Position numbers and translations under genes: made by a program. A stretch of DNA of 35,802 nucleotides from an uncultured Oscillibacter sp. (GTDB lineage Bacteria; Bacillota; Clostridia; Oscillospirales; Oscillospiraceae): the NCBI GenBank assembly GCA_910587875.1, contig CAJUOD010000015.1, positions 1 through 35,802 on the forward strand, written 5' to 3'. This document shows, one piece after another, positions 1-6,691 of the stretch (within the stretch, counting starts at the first letter, position 1; the number at the start of each line of letters is the position of its first letter). A model generated the notes under the pieces. That model saw only the letters and a program-made list of their open reading frames with translations. It was not told where the DNA came from and did no database searches.

Positions 1-32
1 GACTGGAGTTCAGACGTGTGCTCTTCCGATCT
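1..32 (+). other. Illumina TruSeq adapter remnant (not genomic)
   Basis: The first 32 bases match, base for base, the 3' part of the standard Illumina TruSeq read-2 adapter (the strand ending GCTCTTCCGATCT). Genomic sequence begins at 33. The adapter happens to stay in frame with the following kinase gene and would contribute a false GTG start and residues V/M-L-F-R-S. This marks a contig end and an untrimmed read. It is recognised from memory of the adapter sequence. Confidence 0.97.
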
Positions 33-710
33 CATGAGATCAAGACGCCCCTGACCTCCATCATCGGCTATGCCGACCTGCTCCGCTCCCGCCCCGCCTC
101 AGAGGAGCAGGTCCGGGAGAGCGCCGGGTACATCTTCGGCGAGGGGCGGCGGCTGGAGGCCCTGAGCCGGAAGCTCCTGGACCTCATCGTCCTGGGGCGG
201 CAGGACTTCCCCCTCCGGCCCGTGCCTCTGGACGTGTTCCTCCATCGGGTGGCCGGGGCCATGGAGCCCCCGCTCCGACAGGCGGGGATTCGCCTCACCG
301 TCCGGGCTGAGAACGTCCCGGCGCTGATGGAGCCGGACCTGATGGAGACCGTCTGCGTCAACCTGCTGGACAACGCCCGGAAGGCCATGGAGCAGGGCGG
401 GGAGGTCCTGCTGGAGGGCTTTTCCGAGGAGGGCGGCTGCTGCATCCGGGTGACAGACCAGGGCAAGGGCATCCCCGCCGAGGAGCTGGAGCGGGTGACC
501 GAGGCCTTCTATATGGTGGACAAGTCCCGGGCCCGGGCCCAGGGGGGCGCGGGGCTGGGGCTGGCCCTGTGCAGCCGTATCGCGGACCTCCACGGCGGGC
601 GGCTGGAGCTTGAGAGCGAGCCGGGCCGGGGCACCCGGGTCCGGGTCCATTTGAAGGGAGAGGAGGGTTCGCCGTGCGAAACTGGAAAAACTGGCTCTTC
701 CCCATCCTGA
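33..710 (+). CDS. Sensor histidine kinase, 5'-truncated (HisKA + HATPase_c part)
   Basis: This is the C-terminal half of a membrane sensor kinase that autophosphorylates on His and passes the phosphate to a response regulator. The first genomic codons already encode the H-box (HEIKTPLTSIIGYADLL), with the phospho-acceptor His as residue 1 of what remains. The HATPase domain follows, with the N-box (NLLDNARKAM), G1 (DQGKGIP), F-box region (FYMVDKSRA) and G2 (GGAGLGLAL). The sensor domain, membrane segments and the cognate regulator are lost beyond the contig end, so the signal cannot be read. The 3' end overlaps the next gene by 37 bases, which suggests co-translation. The VanY-like peptidase downstream suggests a cell-wall or envelope role, but that is inference. 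Confidence 0.93.
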   Translation, partial: HEIKTPLTSIIGYADLLRSRPASEEQVRESAGYIFGEGRRLEALSRKLLDLIVLGRQDFPLRPVPLDVFLHRVAGAMEPPLRQAGIRLTVRAENVPALMEPDLMETVCVNLLDNARKAMEQGGEVLLEGFSEEGGCCIRVTDQGKGIPAEELERVTEAFYMVDKSRARAQGGAGLGLALCSRIADLHGGRLELESEPGRGTRVRVHLKGEEGSPCETGKTGSSPS

Positions 711-1450
711 CGGCGCTGACTGTGGCGGCCCTGGCCCTGCTGCCCCTGCGCCTGTCCATCCTGGAGGACGGGGAGCTCACCGGGGCCGTCCACGCCGAGC
801 CCCTGACGGCGGACAACAACTTCCCCTCCAGGCCCCCGGAGCTCCCCGGGCGAATCCGGCTGCTGGCCCAGTACTGTTCTGTTCCCGAGCTTTTGACCAT
901 CGTGGCCCAGGAGCCGGAGGCGAAAAAGCGGGAGGAGCTGTCCGCCCAGACCCGGAGGGAGCTGGAGCGCCTGGCGGAGCTGGGCATCCTGCCGGAGAAG
1001 TCCAACATCTACGAGACGGAGTTTTATGTCGGTCTCCTCTACCTCCGGGACCAGCGGGACCTGTCCAGCGCCGCCTTCGCCACGCTGGATGCCTATGACA
1101 AAGAGACGGGGGAAACCCTTTCCTTGTATCTGGACGGGGAGTCCGGCCAGATCCTGGCCCTGCAATTCTATTCAGAGCTCCTCTGGGACTTTGACGTTTC
1201 CGCGGAAGACATCGGCGAGGACTTCCTCGGCGCTTTGGGGCTGGAATACACGTCGGCGGGGAACGAGGACGTGGCCGTCTTCCGTCCGGCGGACAGCGGC
1301 GCCGTCTATTGGGTCCACCGGTACAGGGACTATCTCGGCATGATTCTGGAGGTGGACTGGGAGGCGGCGGACGACGGCCTCCGGGCCGCCATGGGCTATC
1401 CGCTTAAGTCCGAAACCTCCGTGGATGCAGATTTGATGCAAAAATGGTGA
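674..1450 (+). CDS. Membrane-anchored protein of unknown function, kinase-linked
   Basis: This 258-residue protein has an N-terminal hydrophobic segment (about residues 7-28, WLFPILTALTVAALALLPL) with no lipobox Cys, so it is probably anchored with its bulk outside. The start is GTG at 674, supported by a GAGGAGGG ribosome site 6 bases upstream. The gene begins inside the kinase gene, pointing to translational coupling. The C-terminal half (about 125-240) contains the phrase LSLYLDGESGQILALQF and alternating strands that recall PepSY-like domains, though no diagnostic motif settles the family. It may be an accessory or reporter subunit of the upstream kinase. Function not recognised. Confidence 0.8.
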   Translation: MRNWKNWLFPILTALTVAALALLPLRLSILEDGELTGAVHAEPLTADNNFPSRPPELPGRIRLLAQYCSVPELLTIVAQEPEAKKREELSAQTRRELERLAELGILPEKSNIYETEFYVGLLYLRDQRDLSSAAFATLDAYDKETGETLSLYLDGESGQILALQFYSELLWDFDVSAEDIGEDFLGALGLEYTSAGNEDVAVFRPADSGAVYWVHRYRDYLGMILEVDWEAADDGLRAAMGYPLKSETSVDADLMQKW

Positions 1451-1475
1451 GGCTTTGATGCAGGAATGTTTCGGT
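1421..1475 (+). promoter_or_regulatory. 11-bp phased GATGCA direct repeats upstream of the VanY-like gene
   Basis: GATGCA occurs at 1424, 1435 and 1457, exactly one and two 11-bp steps apart. The missing step at 1446 holds the weaker GGTGAG. Two copies extend to TTTGATGCA. A possible -10 (TATGAT, 1494-1499) follows. Direct repeats at 11-bp phase are typical of OmpR/PhoB-family response regulator sites. The repeats begin in the 3' end of the preceding gene. Confidence 0.5.
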
Positions 1476-1531
1476 TTCGACGGGGACAAGCCGTATGATA
1501 GAGACAGCTTAAGAGCAAAGGAGCTGTTTCC

Positions 1532-2422
1532 ATGACCCATTCCTGCATCGTACATGACTTCCCCCTCCCGGACCGGGAGTATTACGCCGCCGCCCCCGTC
1601 CAGTGGGACGAGCCCGCCATCTCCAAGCCCCGCCGCCTTGCGCCCTCCCGCTCCCGGCGGAGAAAACAGCGGTCCCCTCTGCCGCTGCTGGCCCTGGCGG
1701 GGCTGCTGCTGTTCGCCGTCGGCTTCCTGCTGGGCCGGGCCGAGGCCGCGGAAGCCAGAGCCGCTCAAGCCGGGGCGGGAGCCGGAGCCGGGGAGCCCGT
1801 CCACATTTTGGCGGTCCCCGGGGCTGTGACCGGCGGCGGGAAAAGCGCCGCTTCCAAGGACGGCTGGAACCTGATTCTGGTCAACGGAGACCATCCCCTG
1901 CCGGAGGGCTTCCAGGTCCCGGAATTCACCCAATTGGTCAACGGGCACTCCATCGACAAGCGGGCCTACCCGGATCTCCAGCGGATGATGGACGCCTGCC
2001 GGGCCGACGGGCTCCAGCCCACCATCTGCTCCTCCTACCGGACGCAGGAGAAGCAGGAGGAGCTCTTCGAGCGGAAGGTCCAGTCCTGCCTCGCCACAGC
2101 CGCCTCCCGGGAGGAGGCGGAGGAACAGGCCGCCCTCTGGGTGGCCCGCCCCGGGACCAGCGAGCACCAGGCGGGCCTGGCGGTGGACATTGTGGACAAG
2201 GCCTACCAGTCCCTGGACAACGGGCAGGAGGAGACGGAGGTCCAGCGCTGGCTGATGGAGCACTGCGCGGAGTACGGTTTCATCCTCCGCTACCCCAATG
2301 ACAAGAGCGAGATCACCGGCATCGGCTACGAGCCCTGGCACTACCGCTTTGTGGGGGAGGAGGCCGCCCGGGAGATCATGGCCCAGGGCCTCTGCCTGGA
2401 GGAGTACCTGGAGGATAAATAA
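1532..2422 (+). CDS. VanY-type D-alanyl-D-alanine carboxypeptidase (peptidase M15B), membrane-anchored
   Basis: A zinc D,D-carboxypeptidase that would trim the terminal D-Ala from peptidoglycan stem peptides outside the membrane. The 296-residue product has a cytoplasmic basic stretch (RSRRRKQR, about 40-47), one membrane segment (about 50-67) and then the M15 domain. The VanY signature is complete: CSSYRTQEKQ (about 166-174), SEHQAGLAVD with zinc ligands H212 and D219, and GYEPWHYR with E267 and zinc ligand H270. The start at 1532 has AAAGGAG 8 bases upstream. It lies downstream of the kinase and its accessory gene and behind 11-bp phased repeats, so control by that two-component system is plausible. 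Housekeeping M15B enzymes are common in Clostridia. Nothing here shows vancomycin resistance, as no vanHAX-type genes are seen. Confidence 0.92.
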   Translation: MTHSCIVHDFPLPDREYYAAAPVQWDEPAISKPRRLAPSRSRRRKQRSPLPLLALAGLLLFAVGFLLGRAEAAEARAAQAGAGAGAGEPVHILAVPGAVTGGGKSAASKDGWNLILVNGDHPLPEGFQVPEFTQLVNGHSIDKRAYPDLQRMMDACRADGLQPTICSSYRTQEKQEELFERKVQSCLATAASREEAEEQAALWVARPGTSEHQAGLAVDIVDKAYQSLDNGQEETEVQRWLMEHCAEYGFILRYPNDKSEITGIGYEPWHYRFVGEEAAREIMAQGLCLEEYLEDK

Positions 2423-2425
2423 AGG

Positions 2426-2457
2426 AACCGGCGGACCGCTGAAGCGGTCCGCCGGTT
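2426..2457. terminator. Bidirectional terminator between convergent genes
   Basis: A perfect 14-bp stem (AACCGGCGGACCGC, loop TGAA, its exact complement) lies between the convergent VanY-like and sugar-binding-protein genes. Neither side has a long T-run. On the minus strand it is followed by a T-rich stretch (CCTTTATTTA). Confidence 0.8.
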
Positions 2458-2474
2458 GTGATTCGGGGCGGGGG

Positions 2475-3485
2475 TCAGTTCATTTCGGCCAGGTAGCCGT
2501 TGACCTTGTCGATGCGGGCCTGGGCGTTCTCCGGGGAGATGACCTCGATGCCGGGGTCCACCACGGGGTCCACGTCCTTGCCCTGGAGCTTGTCGTAGGC
2601 GGTCTGGCAGGCCAGGTAGCCCATCTCATAGGGCTGCTGGGCAACGGACATGGTCAGCAGTCCGTCCAGGATGGCCTGGCACGCGCCGGTGGAGCCGTCG
2701 AAGCCCAGGAAGATGGTATCGGCGAAGCTGGGATTGCCCTCCGCCGCCCGGACGGCTCCCACGGCCATATCGTCGTTGTTGGCGCAGACAATCGCGATTC
2801 CGTCCGGGTGGGTCTGGATGATGGCCTCCATGCAGGTGACCGCCTGGTCCGCCACGGCGTTGGCGTACTGGATTTCGTCGGTCAGGAAGGTTCCCCCGTT
2901 TTCGTTGACTCCGGCGGTGTACCCGTTCATCCGGGCCGTGTTGGTGGCGTCTCCCTTGACTCCGGCGATTTCAATGCACTCTACAGTTTCCCAGCCCGCA
3001 GCTTTCGCGGCCTTGACGGCCTCCGTGGCTCCCAGCTTGGCGGCGGCCTCGTTTCCGGTGCCGATGAAGGAGACGATTTCCGGCGCGTCGATGTTGGTGT
3101 CCAGGGCGAAGACCGGGCGGGTCTCCCCGGCGATGAGGGTGGCGGCGGTTTCCGACTGGAGAGGCGCTATAATGACGGCGTCCACCGTGCTGTTGTTCAG
3201 CGCCGTTTCTATCATATTCTGTTGGTCGTCGTAGGAGGTTTCGCTGGCCGGGCCGGTGATGTCGATGGAGACATCCGGGTGCTCGGACTCGAATTTCCGG
3301 CATCCGGCCATGATGAGCTGCCAGTGCTCGGAGGCGGTGGTCTTCAGGATGACGCTCATCTTGTAGGCCCCTTCCTTGTCCCCGCCGCCTTGGGCGGAGT
3401 CTCCTCCGCCATTGCCGCAGGCGGAGAGGGAGAGGAGCATCAGAGCGGCCAAGAGCAGGGCTGCCATACGCTTTTTCATCTTCAT
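2475..3485 (-). CDS. Sugar ABC transporter substrate-binding lipoprotein (Peripla_BP_4 type), orphan
   Basis: A 336-residue extracytoplasmic sugar-binding protein. It has a basic N-terminus, a hydrophobic signal and the lipobox LSLSAC (Cys about 23), followed by a Gly-rich linker. The mature part has the ribose/LacI-type two-lobe fold: about 35-60 first strand (SVILKTTASEHW), DAVIIAPL in mid-lobe, and CANNDDMAVGAVRA and FLGFDG in the second lobe. The start at 3485 is preferred; a second ATG two codons on (3479) sits at a better distance from the GAGG ribosome site and is equally possible. It is the last gene of an operon with Hyi-like and IolG-like enzymes, so its ligand is probably a cyclitol or unusual sugar. 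No ABC ATPase or permease lies next to it, so it must borrow an unlinked transporter or act in sensing. Confidence 0.9.
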   Translation of the reverse strand: MKMKKRMAALLLAALMLLSLSACGNGGGDSAQGGGDKEGAYKMSVILKTTASEHWQLIMAGCRKFESEHPDVSIDITGPASETSYDDQQNMIETALNNSTVDAVIIAPLQSETAATLIAGETRPVFALDTNIDAPEIVSFIGTGNEAAAKLGATEAVKAAKAAGWETVECIEIAGVKGDATNTARMNGYTAGVNENGGTFLTDEIQYANAVADQAVTCMEAIIQTHPDGIAIVCANNDDMAVGAVRAAEGNPSFADTIFLGFDGSTGACQAILDGLLTMSVAQQPYEMGYLACQTAYDKLQGKDVDPVVDPGIEVISPENAQARIDKVNGYLAEMN

Positions 3486-3510
3486 ATACCTCTTTCCTTG
3501 ATTAATAGAA

Positions 3511-4530
3511 TCACTCCGTGATCTCACTGAGCTTGACGGGCCGTCCCTCTTTCAGGGACTTCGTGGCGGCGGCGGCGATGAGGATGGGAGCCAGGCCGTC
3601 CTCTCCGGTGACCTGAGTCTCCGTATCGCCCAGAACCGCCTCGGCGAAAGCCTTCTGCTCGGCGGCGAAGGCCATGGTGTAGCGGTCCCACATGATCTTG
3701 TAGCAGGGGCTGGAGGACGTTCCGTCCGCCCCGTAATAGGTGGCGTTGTGGGGGGTGTCGTTTTCGTCCATGACCGCGCCCTCGGACCCGAAGACCTCCA
3801 CCCGCTGATCGTAGCCGTAGACCGCTTTCCGGCTGTTGTCAATGACGCCCATGGCCCCGTTGGCGAATTTCAGGGACACCACAGCGGTGTCCACGTCTCC
3901 CGCCTCGCCGATGGCCGGGTCCACCAGCACGCCGCCGTAGGCGAAGACCTCCGTGACCTCGGACCCCGCCAGGAAGCGGGCCATGTCGAAGTCGTGGACC
4001 ATCATGTCGTAGAAGATGCCGCCGGAGACCTTCACATAGTCGATGGTGGGAGGCTCGGGGTCCCGGGAGCTGATCTTCACCAGGTTCACCTTGCCGACCT
4101 TGCCCGCCCGGACGGCCTCGTAGACGGCCCGGTGGTTGTGGTCAAAGCGGCGGTTAAAGCCCACCTGGAGCTTGACCCCGGCCTTCTTGGCCTCGGCGAT
4201 GACCTCCCGCACCCGCTCGATGCGGTAGTCCACGGGCTTCTCCACAAACACGTCCTTGCCCGCCCGGGCCACCTTGATGGCGTACTCCGCGTGGAGGTCC
4301 GTGGGGGAGCAGACCACCACGGCCTTGATTTCGGGGTCGTTCAGGATCGCGTCCGCGTCCTGGACGATGTTGGGAATCCGCAGGCGCCGGAGGAACTCCA
4401 CGGTCTCCTGGCTCATGTAGGGGTCGGCGATGGTCTTGATCTCCATCTCAGGGACGAATTTGGCGATGTTCTCCGCGTGGACCCGGCCAATGCGGCCCGC
4501 TCCGATGATGCCGATTTTGATGGTCTTCAT
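3511..4530 (-). CDS. iolG: Inositol 2-dehydrogenase-type Gfo/Idh/MocA oxidoreductase
   Basis: An NAD(P)-dependent oxidoreductase that would oxidise myo-inositol or a related polyol/sugar to its keto form. The 339-residue length matches the family. The Rossmann motif GIIGAGRIGRVHAE (about 7-20) is followed by the conserved EKP (E97-K98-P99, with K98 in the active site). The IolG-type catalytic set GGIFYDMMVHDFDMARFL has D175 and H179 at the positions used by inositol dehydrogenases. The start has AAAGGAG upstream. It lies 29 bases after the Hyi-like isomerase and 25 before the binding-protein gene, in one operon. iolB, C, D and E are absent nearby, so the substrate could be scyllo-inositol or another sugar. 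Family assignment is firm; substrate is inferred. Confidence 0.9.
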   Translation of the reverse strand: MKTIKIGIIGAGRIGRVHAENIAKFVPEMEIKTIADPYMSQETVEFLRRLRIPNIVQDADAILNDPEIKAVVVCSPTDLHAEYAIKVARAGKDVFVEKPVDYRIERVREVIAEAKKAGVKLQVGFNRRFDHNHRAVYEAVRAGKVGKVNLVKISSRDPEPPTIDYVKVSGGIFYDMMVHDFDMARFLAGSEVTEVFAYGGVLVDPAIGEAGDVDTAVVSLKFANGAMGVIDNSRKAVYGYDQRVEVFGSEGAVMDENDTPHNATYYGADGTSSSPCYKIMWDRYTMAFAAEQKAFAEAVLGDTETQVTGEDGLAPILIAAAATKSLKEGRPVKLSEITE

Positions 4531-4559
4531 ATGTCGTCTCTCCTTTTTAAATTAACGGA

Positions 4560-5345
4560 TTACAGCTTCATGATGGCCTTTACCGCCTCGGCGGTGGTGG
4601 TTTTGGGGATGAGCTCGAAGCCCACCAGGCCGGTATAGCCGGTCTCCTCCAGGCAGGCGAAGACATTGGCGTAGTTGATCTCTCCCGTGCCGGGCTCGTG
4701 CCGCCCCGGTGCGTCCGCCACATGGATGTGGCCGAACTGGTCCCCGTAGGCCCGGATGTTGTCGCAGAGGCTGCCCTCGTTCAGCTGCATGTGGTAGGCG
4801 TCGTAGAGCACCTTCAGCTTGGGGGACCCGATGAGCCGGGTCATCTCCGCCGCCATACGGGTGGTTTGGAGGAAATTGCCCACGTGGTCCGTGGTGACAT
4901 TCAGGGGCTCCAGGTTCATCAGGACGCCGGACTCCTCAGCGATTTTGGCGCACTCTTTTAAGGCGTCAAACATGGCGCAGAGCTTTACCGTGTCGCTGAG
5001 CCCTTCATAGTGGTTGATGACCACCCCGCCGTCTCCCAGGCCGTTGGAGTGGATGGTGACGGACCGGGCCCCCACCTTCTTCGCCGCCTCCACGGACCGG
5101 CGGAGGAAGGCGAGATAGGCATCCTTGTGCTCCGGGTCGATGAGGGAGAGGTCCGCGTCCCCGTTGAAGCCGGAGATGCCGATTCCGGCCTTCTCCGCCG
5201 CGGCCTTCACCGCGTCCAGATCCTTGTCCGTCCAGCTCCAGAACTCCACGAAGTCGAAGCCGTCGTCCTTTGCCGCCTGGAACCGCTCCAGGAAGGGAAG
5301 CTCGCTGTACATGGGCTCGATACAGGCCGATTTCTGAAAGCGCAT
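4560..5345 (-). CDS. Hydroxypyruvate isomerase-like TIM-barrel sugar isomerase/epimerase
   Basis: A 261-residue xylose-isomerase-like TIM barrel (AP_endonuc_2 family). The two metal-binding glutamates are visible as NLEPLN (E146) and VGFEL (E244), with YDAYHMQ (D182, H185) and FGHIHVADAPGRHEPG (H208) completing the usual site. This pattern is typical of Hyi (hydroxypyruvate/tartronate semialdehyde) and of the related IolI/IolH and D-tagatose epimerase groups. It is the first gene of the minus-strand operon, with an AAGGAGG ribosome site 8 bases before the ATG and a near-consensus promoter at 5406-5434. Together with the dehydrogenase it suggests keto-sugar or keto-inositol breakdown. The exact reaction cannot be fixed from sequence alone. 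Confidence 0.88.
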   Translation of the reverse strand: MRFQKSACIEPMYSELPFLERFQAAKDDGFDFVEFWSWTDKDLDAVKAAAEKAGIGISGFNGDADLSLIDPEHKDAYLAFLRRSVEAAKKVGARSVTIHSNGLGDGGVVINHYEGLSDTVKLCAMFDALKECAKIAEESGVLMNLEPLNVTTDHVGNFLQTTRMAAEMTRLIGSPKLKVLYDAYHMQLNEGSLCDNIRAYGDQFGHIHVADAPGRHEPGTGEINYANVFACLEETGYTGLVGFELIPKTTTAEAVKAIMKL

Positions 5346-5360
5346 GGCGTTTCCTCCTTA

Positions 5361-5404
5361 TATGTGTGCTTTATTATGTGCTTTTTCTTATGTGTCTTTA
5401 CACA
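5361..5404 (-). promoter_or_regulatory. Operator region: 14-bp phased TATGTG repeats plus palindrome
   Basis: TATGTG recurs at 5361, 5375 and 5389, exactly 14 bp apart, each followed by a TTT-rich tail. The last copy merges into the inverted repeat TGTGT-CTTT-ACACA (5391-5404), directly downstream of the operon's -10 box where a repressor would block initiation. TGTGC also forms the arms of the palindrome before the LacI-type gene, so the same regulator may bind both. Confidence 0.5.
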
Positions 5405-5405
5405 C

Positions 5406-5434
5406 ATTATGGCAAAGGGGGGCCCCGCTGTCAA
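5406..5434 (-). promoter_or_regulatory. Sigma-70-type promoter of the isomerase-iolG-binding-protein operon
   Basis: Reading the minus strand: TTGACA (5434-5429), 17-bp spacer, CATAAT (5411-5406). The -35 box is a perfect match and the -10 matches 5 of 6. Confidence 0.78.
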
Positions 5435-5504
5435 GGCCTTTTTTCATTTAAGGCCTGATTTTTAAAGAAATCGGCGCTTTTTACAAAAGACAAGAAAATT
5501 TCTT

Positions 5505-5533
5505 TTGCAATTCCACGGAAGCTGTGCTATCAT
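5505..5533 (+). promoter_or_regulatory. Promoter of the LacI-type regulator
   Basis: TTGCAA (5505-5510), 17-bp spacer, TATCAT (5528-5533). It diverges from the minus-strand operon promoter about 70 bases away. Confidence 0.6.
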
Positions 5534-5548
5534 AAAAGCAACATATTC

Positions 5549-5561
5549 TGTGCGATGCACA
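5549..5561. promoter_or_regulatory. Candidate auto-operator TGTGC-GAT-GCACA
   Basis: A perfect 5-bp-arm palindrome sits between the -10 box and the ribosome site of the LacI-type gene. Its TGTGC half-site also occurs in the divergent operon's control region. Confidence 0.45.
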
Positions 5562-5577
5562 TATAGGAGGGATGGAC

Positions 5578-6630
5578 ATGGGCAAGCGGGCGACGATACA
5601 GACGGTGGCGGCGCTGGCGGGGGTCTCCCGGGGAACGGTGGACCGGGTGCTGAACAACCGCTCCTATGTACGGGCGGACGTGCGGGAGCGGGTGCTGGCC
5701 GCCATTGCCGAGACGGGCTACGTCTCCCCCCGGGAGGCCCACGCCCGGCAGATGTCCGCCTCCCTGGAGACGCTGAAGCTGGGCGTGCTGCTGCCCAGCG
5801 AGGAGGGGCAGTTCCGGGCGGACGTGGAGCGGGGCATCGACAGCGTCCGGGAGGAGCTGGCCGCCGGGCGGGTCCGGGTGGTGGTGCGCCACTGCGAGAC
5901 CGACATCCCCCAGGAGGCCCTGTCCCTGCTGGACGAGCTGGAGGCGGAGGGCTGCAGGGGCCTGGCCGTCTGCGCCCTGAACGACCGCTCGGTTCAGGAC
6001 CGGGTGACGGAGCTGACGGAGAAGGGGATTCCCTGCGTCACCTTCAACTCGGACCTGCCGGACAGCGGGAGGCTGTGCTTCGTGGGCCAGGACATCCGCC
6101 GGGCCGGGCGGGTGGCGGCGGAGCTGATGAGCAAGTGCGTGTCCCGGGACGCCGTGGTGCTGGCGGCGGTGGGCAATCTGAAGTTCGATGGGCACCGCCA
6201 GCGGCTGGGGGGCTTTCAGGAGCGCATGGCGGAGCTGGGCTTCGCCCCGGAGCAGATCGTGGTGGCGGAGACCTTCAACGACTACAAGACCACGGTCTCC
6301 GTGGTGGGGGAGGCCATCGCGGCCCAGCCCCGCCTGGAGGGGGTCTACATGGCGAACCTCAGCGTGACGGGCTGCGCGGAGGCCGTCCGGGCGGCGGGCC
6401 GGAAGGGGGAGATCCGGGTGGTCTGCCACGACATCAATGAGGGCATCCGGCGGCTGCTGCTGGATGGAAGCGTGGATTTCACCATCCCCCAGGACATGGT
6501 CCGGCAGGGGGCCCTGCCCCTGCTGCTGCTGCGGGACCTGCTGCGCAAGGGCGTCCCGCCGGACCCCGCCCGGGCCCAGGGGCGCATCGACGTGCTCTGC
6601 GCCGAGAACATCATCGGCTACGGGCAGTAG
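5578..6630 (+). CDS. LacI-family transcriptional regulator, divergent from the inositol/sugar operon
   Basis: A 350-residue DNA-binding regulator. The N-terminal LacI helix-turn-helix is clear (TIQTVAALAGVSRGTVDRVLNN, about 5-26; the VSRGTVDRVLN recognition helix is typical of the sugar-responsive subgroup). A periplasmic-binding-like ligand domain fills the rest (LGVLLPSEE, VTFNSDLPDS, CFVGQDIRRAGRVAAELM, VVCHDINEGIRR). Start choice: ATG at 5572 lies only 1 base from AGGAGG, whereas ATG at 5578 lies 7 bases from it, so 5578 is preferred. It faces the Hyi/IolG/binding-protein operon, with matching TGTGC half-sites on both sides. It is therefore the likely local repressor, induced by the pathway sugar. 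It ends in TAG before a strong terminator. Confidence 0.9.
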   Translation: MGKRATIQTVAALAGVSRGTVDRVLNNRSYVRADVRERVLAAIAETGYVSPREAHARQMSASLETLKLGVLLPSEEGQFRADVERGIDSVREELAAGRVRVVVRHCETDIPQEALSLLDELEAEGCRGLAVCALNDRSVQDRVTELTEKGIPCVTFNSDLPDSGRLCFVGQDIRRAGRVAAELMSKCVSRDAVVLAAVGNLKFDGHRQRLGGFQERMAELGFAPEQIVVAETFNDYKTTVSVVGEAIAAQPRLEGVYMANLSVTGCAEAVRAAGRKGEIRVVCHDINEGIRRLLLDGSVDFTIPQDMVRQGALPLLLLRDLLRKGVPPDPARAQGRIDVLCAENIIGYGQ

Positions 6631-6655
6631 GGCCGCCGTTCTTCAGCCGAAATGT

Positions 6656-6690
6656 AAAAAGGCCGGAAGCCTGGGCTTCCGGCCTTTTTT
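6656..6690. terminator. Bidirectional intrinsic terminator
   Basis: AAAAAGGCCGGAAGCC pairs perfectly with GGCTTCCGGCCTTTTTT. T-runs on both strands serve the convergent LacI-type and catalase genes. Confidence 0.93.
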
Positions 6691-6691
6691 G

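Noticed and set aside
1532..2422. Vancomycin resistance cluster based on the VanY-like gene
   Set aside because: No vanH, ligase or vanX is present. M15B carboxypeptidases of this type are common housekeeping enzymes in Clostridia.
2298..3521. Plus-strand open frame of 407 codons opposite the sugar-binding protein gene
   Set aside because: It would cross a strong terminator and lacks a ribosome site. The minus strand encodes a complete lipoprotein.
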